Of a stretch of DNA of 64,000 nt, positions 61,176 to 64,000 are shown piece by piece. A program made the translations under genes and the position numbers. The DNA is from Streptomyces sp. HUAS ZL42 (GTDB taxonomy: Bacteria; Actinomycetota; Actinomycetes; Streptomycetales; Streptomycetaceae). The notes beneath the pieces were generated by a model, which ran no database searches, was not told the DNA's origin, and saw only the letters and a program-made list of their open reading frames with translations. The stretch covers positions 9,025,001 to 9,089,000 of the forward strand of contig NZ_CP160403.1 of assembly GCF_040782645.1 (NCBI RefSeq), written 5' to 3'. Every line of letters begins with the position of its first letter. Position 1 is the first letter of the stretch.

Positions 61176-62672
61176 GTGAGCGGACAACCCAACACCCGCC
61201 TTGCGGACCTGTTCGGCCTGGCCGGCTGGTCCAAGGGTGAACTCGCGAGGCTGGTCAACCGGCAGGCGGCGGCCATGGGCCACCCCCAGCTGGCGACGGA
61301 CACCTCCCGGGTGCGGCGTTGGATCGACATGGGAGAAATCCCGCGCGATCCCGTGCCGCGGGTGCTGGCGGCCCTGTTCACCGAGCGTCTCGGCCGTGTC
61401 GTGACCATCGAGGACCTCGGTCTGGTCCGGCACGGGCGTACGGGGAAACGGCCGGACGGCGGGAGTGTGGACCATCCCGACGGTGTGCCGTGGGCGCCCG
61501 AGCGGACCGCCGCGGTCCTCACCGAATTCACGGGAATGGACCTTATGCTCAACCGACGCGGCTTGGTGGGCGCGGGTGCCGCGCTCGCCGCGGGATCCGC
61601 CCTCAGCAGCGCCATGCACGACTGGCTGCAAACCGATCCGACCCTCTCCGCCGACGCTCCCGTCATCGACCATCCGCTCCAAGCCGACCCCGTCGGGTTC
61701 GACCGCTACGAGGCCGCCCCCGTCGGGACGGAGGAGATCGAGGAATTGGAGCGCTCGGTGGAGGTGTTCCGAGCCTGGGACGCGGCCCGCGGCGGCGGGC
61801 TGCAGCGCAAGGCGGTGGTGGGGCAGCTCAACGAGGTGGGCGGCATGCTCGCCTACCACCACCCCACTCATCTCCAGCGGCGCCTGTGGGGCGTCGCTGC
61901 CAACCTCGCCGTCCTGGCCGGCTGGATGTCGCACGACGTCGGCCTGGAACCCACGGCCCAGAAGTACTTCGTCATCGCCGCCCACGCGGCGCGAGAGGGC
62001 GGTGACCGGCCCCGTGCCGGCGAGGCGCTCTCCCGGGCGGCCCGCCAGATGGTGCACCTAGGCCGGCCCGACGAGGCACTCGACCTCATGAAGCTCGCCC
62101 AGTCCGGCTCCGGTGACGACGTGCTGCCGCGCACCAGGGCCATGCTCTTCACCATCGAGGCCTGGGCACAGGCGTCGATGGGCAAGGGCCAGGCGATGCG
62201 CCGCACCCTCGGGCAGGCGGAGGACCTCTTCGTCTCGGACAAGGGTGACGTGCCGCCACCGAGCTGGATGCAGACCTTCAAGGAGGAGGACCTGTACGGC
62301 ATGCAGGCCCTCGCCTACCGCACGCTGGCGGAGTTCGAACCGGGCGCGGCAGCGCACGCCCAGCACTACGCGGAGAAGGCCCTGGCCCTGCGGATCGACG
62401 GGCGGCAGCGGTCGAAGATCTTCGACTTCCTGTCGATGGCGTCGGCCTGCTTCATCGCCGACGACCCCGAACAGGCGGACCGCTACGCACGGCTGGCCCT
62501 GGTGTCGATGGGCTCGAACTCGTCCCACCGCACCTGGGACCGGCTGCGCCAGATGTACCGGCTCACCGCCGAGTACGCGAGCTATCCGAAGATCCACGAA
62601 CTGCGGGAGGAGATCATGCTGGCGCTGCCGAAGGCGAAGGGCGGCAAGGGAGGGAGCAGCGCACAGGTATAG
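61176..62672 (+). CDS. nsdA: NsdA-like regulator of differentiation
   Basis: 498 residues, the length of Streptomyces NsdA, a negative regulator of sporulation and antibiotic production. An N-terminal HTH-like region (TRLADLFGLAGWSKGELARLVNRQAAAMGHPQLATDTSRVRRWIDMGEIPRDPVP) is followed by a helical TPR-like half (AGEALSRAARQMVHLGRPDEALDLM, FIADDPEQADRYARLALVSMG). The GTG at 61176 starts the conserved part (SGQPNTRLADLFG). Naming rests on remembered family resemblance, so a paralogue is possible. Confidence 0.72.
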   Translation: MSGQPNTRLADLFGLAGWSKGELARLVNRQAAAMGHPQLATDTSRVRRWIDMGEIPRDPVPRVLAALFTERLGRVVTIEDLGLVRHGRTGKRPDGGSVDHPDGVPWAPERTAAVLTEFTGMDLMLNRRGLVGAGAALAAGSALSSAMHDWLQTDPTLSADAPVIDHPLQADPVGFDRYEAAPVGTEEIEELERSVEVFRAWDAARGGGLQRKAVVGQLNEVGGMLAYHHPTHLQRRLWGVAANLAVLAGWMSHDVGLEPTAQKYFVIAAHAAREGGDRPRAGEALSRAARQMVHLGRPDEALDLMKLAQSGSGDDVLPRTRAMLFTIEAWAQASMGKGQAMRRTLGQAEDLFVSDKGDVPPPSWMQTFKEEDLYGMQALAYRTLAEFEPGAAAHAQHYAEKALALRIDGRQRSKIFDFLSMASACFIADDPEQADRYARLALVSMGSNSSHRTWDRLRQMYRLTAEYASYPKIHELREEIMLALPKAKGGKGGSSAQV

Positions 62673-62717
62673 GGGTCTGTGCCGCTGATTCCTGTTCCGG
62701 AGACTTGTTGCCGTCTC

Positions 62718-64000
62718 CTATGAGGTCACCCTGGCGATGAGCACGCAGGCGTCGTCCGCACGCTCGGTCGCGCCGAACTCCTCCACGACCATCCGAATGC
62801 AGTCCGCTGCGGCGGGCGCCTCGTCGAAGTGCGGGGCAAGGTCCAGGAGTCCGTCCGCGGCCGCCGTTCTGTCGCTGTGCCCGGGCACCAGCCCGTCGGT
62901 GTGCAGCAGGAGCAGGTCGCCCACCTCGAGGGTCTCTTCGGCCTGCCCGTAGACGGCACCCGAGGTCGCGCCGAGCAGGACGCCGTCCGGTGCTGCCAGC
63001 CTGCGCCCCGTCCCGTTGCGGTACAGCAGCGGGGCGGGGTGTCCGGCCTGCGCCCACAGCAGTGTGCGGGTGCCGGGCCGGTAGCGGCAGCAGACGGCGC
63101 CGGCCAGGGCCGGCTGGACGGAGTTGTCGAGTAACTGGTTGAGCAGCGTCATCAACCGGCCGGGCCGGGTGCCCGCCATCGCCATGCCGCGCAGCGCGCC
63201 GAGCAGCATCGCCATGCCCGAGGCCACGGTGGGACCGTGTCCGGTCAGGTCGCCGACGCTGAGCAGTGTCTCGCCGTCGGACAGGGCCACCGCGTCGTAC
63301 CAGTCGCCGCCGATCAGCGGGCTCGTCGAGGCGGGCAGATGATGTGCGGCCAGGTCCAGGGTCTCCCGGCCGTGGTGCGGGAGTCGCAGGGAGCCGCGCC
63401 ACGGCGGCAGCACGGCCTCCTGCAACTCGACCGCCAGCCGGTGCTCGGTCTGCGCGCGCTGCTGGTGGCGGTGGAGCGAGTCACGGGTCTCGCGCACCGT
63501 CCGCTGGCTGCGGCGCAGTTCGCTGACGTCCCGCAGCACGGCCCACATCGAGGCGGTGCTGCCGTCGGCGTCGAGCACGGGCTCGCCCATCATGTGCACG
63601 GTGCGGACCTCTCCGTCCGGGTGCACGACGCGGAACTCCCCGTCGATCGGCTTGGCGTCGACCAGGCAGTCCGTGACCATCACGGTCAGCTTCGGACGGT
63701 CCTCGTCGAGCACGAGGGACGGCAGTTCGTCGAGGGTGAGCGCGGGAGTGGCGGGGTCGCGGCCGAGGATGGGGTAGAGCTCAGCGGACCAACTGGCCTC
63801 GTCCGTCAGCAGGTTCCACTCGGCACTGCCGACCCGGCTGAGCAGCGAGCCCCGCCCGGGTACGGCCGGCACGGCACGGCCGAGGGGGTCCGTCGCTGTC
63901 GCCGACGGCAGCGAGGGACCGTCCTTCAGCTGTGCCAAGTGCTCGTCGAGGTCGTTGAGTTGGTGCAGTGCGAGGTCGTACACCGCGCGCTGCCAGCGTC
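62718..64000 (-). CDS. PAS-PP2C (SpoIIE-type) phosphatase, truncated by the window edge
   Basis: At least 427 residues are visible. A helical N-terminus (DLALHQLNDLDEHLAQL), a PAS domain (about 45-150, GSAEWNLLTDEASWSAELYPILGRDP) and a SpoIIE PP2C domain (about 185-420: ELQEAVLPPWRG, SPLIGGDWYDAVALSDGETLLSVGDLTGHGPTVASGMAML, ADDACVLIARV) are present. Such proteins dephosphorylate anti-anti-sigma factors. An in-frame GTG at 63983 is not taken as the start, because the frame continues to the window edge with plausible codons (RWQRAV), so the beginning lies outside. Confidence 0.88.
   Translation of the reverse strand, partial: RWQRAVYDLALHQLNDLDEHLAQLKDGPSLPSATATDPLGRAVPAVPGRGSLLSRVGSAEWNLLTDEASWSAELYPILGRDPATPALTLDELPSLVLDEDRPKLTVMVTDCLVDAKPIDGEFRVVHPDGEVRTVHMMGEPVLDADGSTASMWAVLRDVSELRRSQRTVRETRDSLHRHQQRAQTEHRLAVELQEAVLPPWRGSLRLPHHGRETLDLAAHHLPASTSPLIGGDWYDAVALSDGETLLSVGDLTGHGPTVASGMAMLLGALRGMAMAGTRPGRLMTLLNQLLDNSVQPALAGAVCCRYRPGTRTLLWAQAGHPAPLLYRNGTGRRLAAPDGVLLGATSGAVYGQAEETLEVGDLLLLHTDGLVPGHSDRTAAADGLLDLAPHFDEAPAAADCIRMVVEEFGATERADDACVLIARVTS

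Noticed and set aside
1..64000. CRISPR arrays
   Set aside because: No regularly spaced identical repeats with unique spacers; the only regular repeats are the in-frame TPR units of the kinase.

Overview
The window is high-GC Streptomyces-type chromosomal DNA. Genes are dense, GTG and TTG starts are common, and most operons are coupled by 4-bp ATGA/GTGA overlaps. Several families are typical of streptomycetes: an NsdA-like regulator, DUF397 and DUF6479-like proteins, CbtAB, multiple universal stress proteins, and a SpoIIE-type phosphatase. No rRNA, tRNA or CRISPR array was seen. Three genes carry apparent frameshifts or an insertion (paaK twice, one amidase once), so either gene decay or assembly error has to be considered.

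Layout. (1) 0.2-16.2 kb is a hypoxia/redox island. It holds a GerMN lipoprotein, an Acg-type nitroreductase, an eight-gene operon for a group 3b-like NAD(P)-linked [NiFe] hydrogenase, and an upstream operon of maturation protease, hypF and hypC. The hydrogenase operon runs Fe-S subunit, cyclic-nucleotide-binding protein, FAD subunit, small subunit, large subunit, CBS-BON protein, hypD, hypE. A fructosamine-kinase-like gene and two divergent universal stress proteins follow. Related palindromes with a CCG-NN-CGG core lie in four of the promoter regions, which suggests one DevR/OsdR-like regulon. hypA and hypB are absent from the window. (2) 16.2-19.4 kb holds small conserved proteins, a Cys-rich helical-bundle protein, a phosphatase-like pseudo-enzyme and a cobalamin-riboswitch-controlled cbtB-cbtA pair. 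(3) 19.5-29.4 kb holds an acyl-CoA dehydrogenase behind a KstR-like box, a DUF2236 protein, a Ser/Thr kinase with eight 42-residue repeats, a double NUDIX protein, an FAD oxidoreductase, and a nitronate monooxygenase plus acyl-CoA synthetase pair.

(4) 30.33-38.97 kb is an 8.6-kb integrative element inserted into a penicillin-acylase gene. Its two halves sit at 29.4-30.3 kb and 39.0-40.5 kb, and joining them at the shared 10-bp core restores an 804-codon frame. The element carries a large serine integrase, an excisionase-like HTH protein, a primase-helicase, a run of small phage-like proteins, two small zinc-binding-like proteins and a GntR-type regulator. No transfer, terminase, portal or capsid gene was recognised, so it looks like a phage satellite or a very reduced integrative element.

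(5) 40.5-52.4 kb is a second lipid/aromatic catabolism block: acyl-CoA synthetase, TetR plus FAD monooxygenase, frameshifted paaK, MazG-like protein and an alpha/beta hydrolase. It ends in a divergent FadD19-like / EchA19-like pair followed by a DUF35 OB-fold protein and two thiolase-like proteins, reminiscent of the mycobacterial steroid side-chain genes. A palindrome upstream of this pair closely matches one upstream of the nitronate monooxygenase operon. (6) 52.4-64 kb holds DUF397, a universal stress protein, a large LuxR/AAA regulator ending in a repeat element, a conserved hypothetical, a frameshifted secreted amidase, a phosphotransferase, an NsdA-like regulator, and a PAS-PP2C phosphatase that runs off the right edge.
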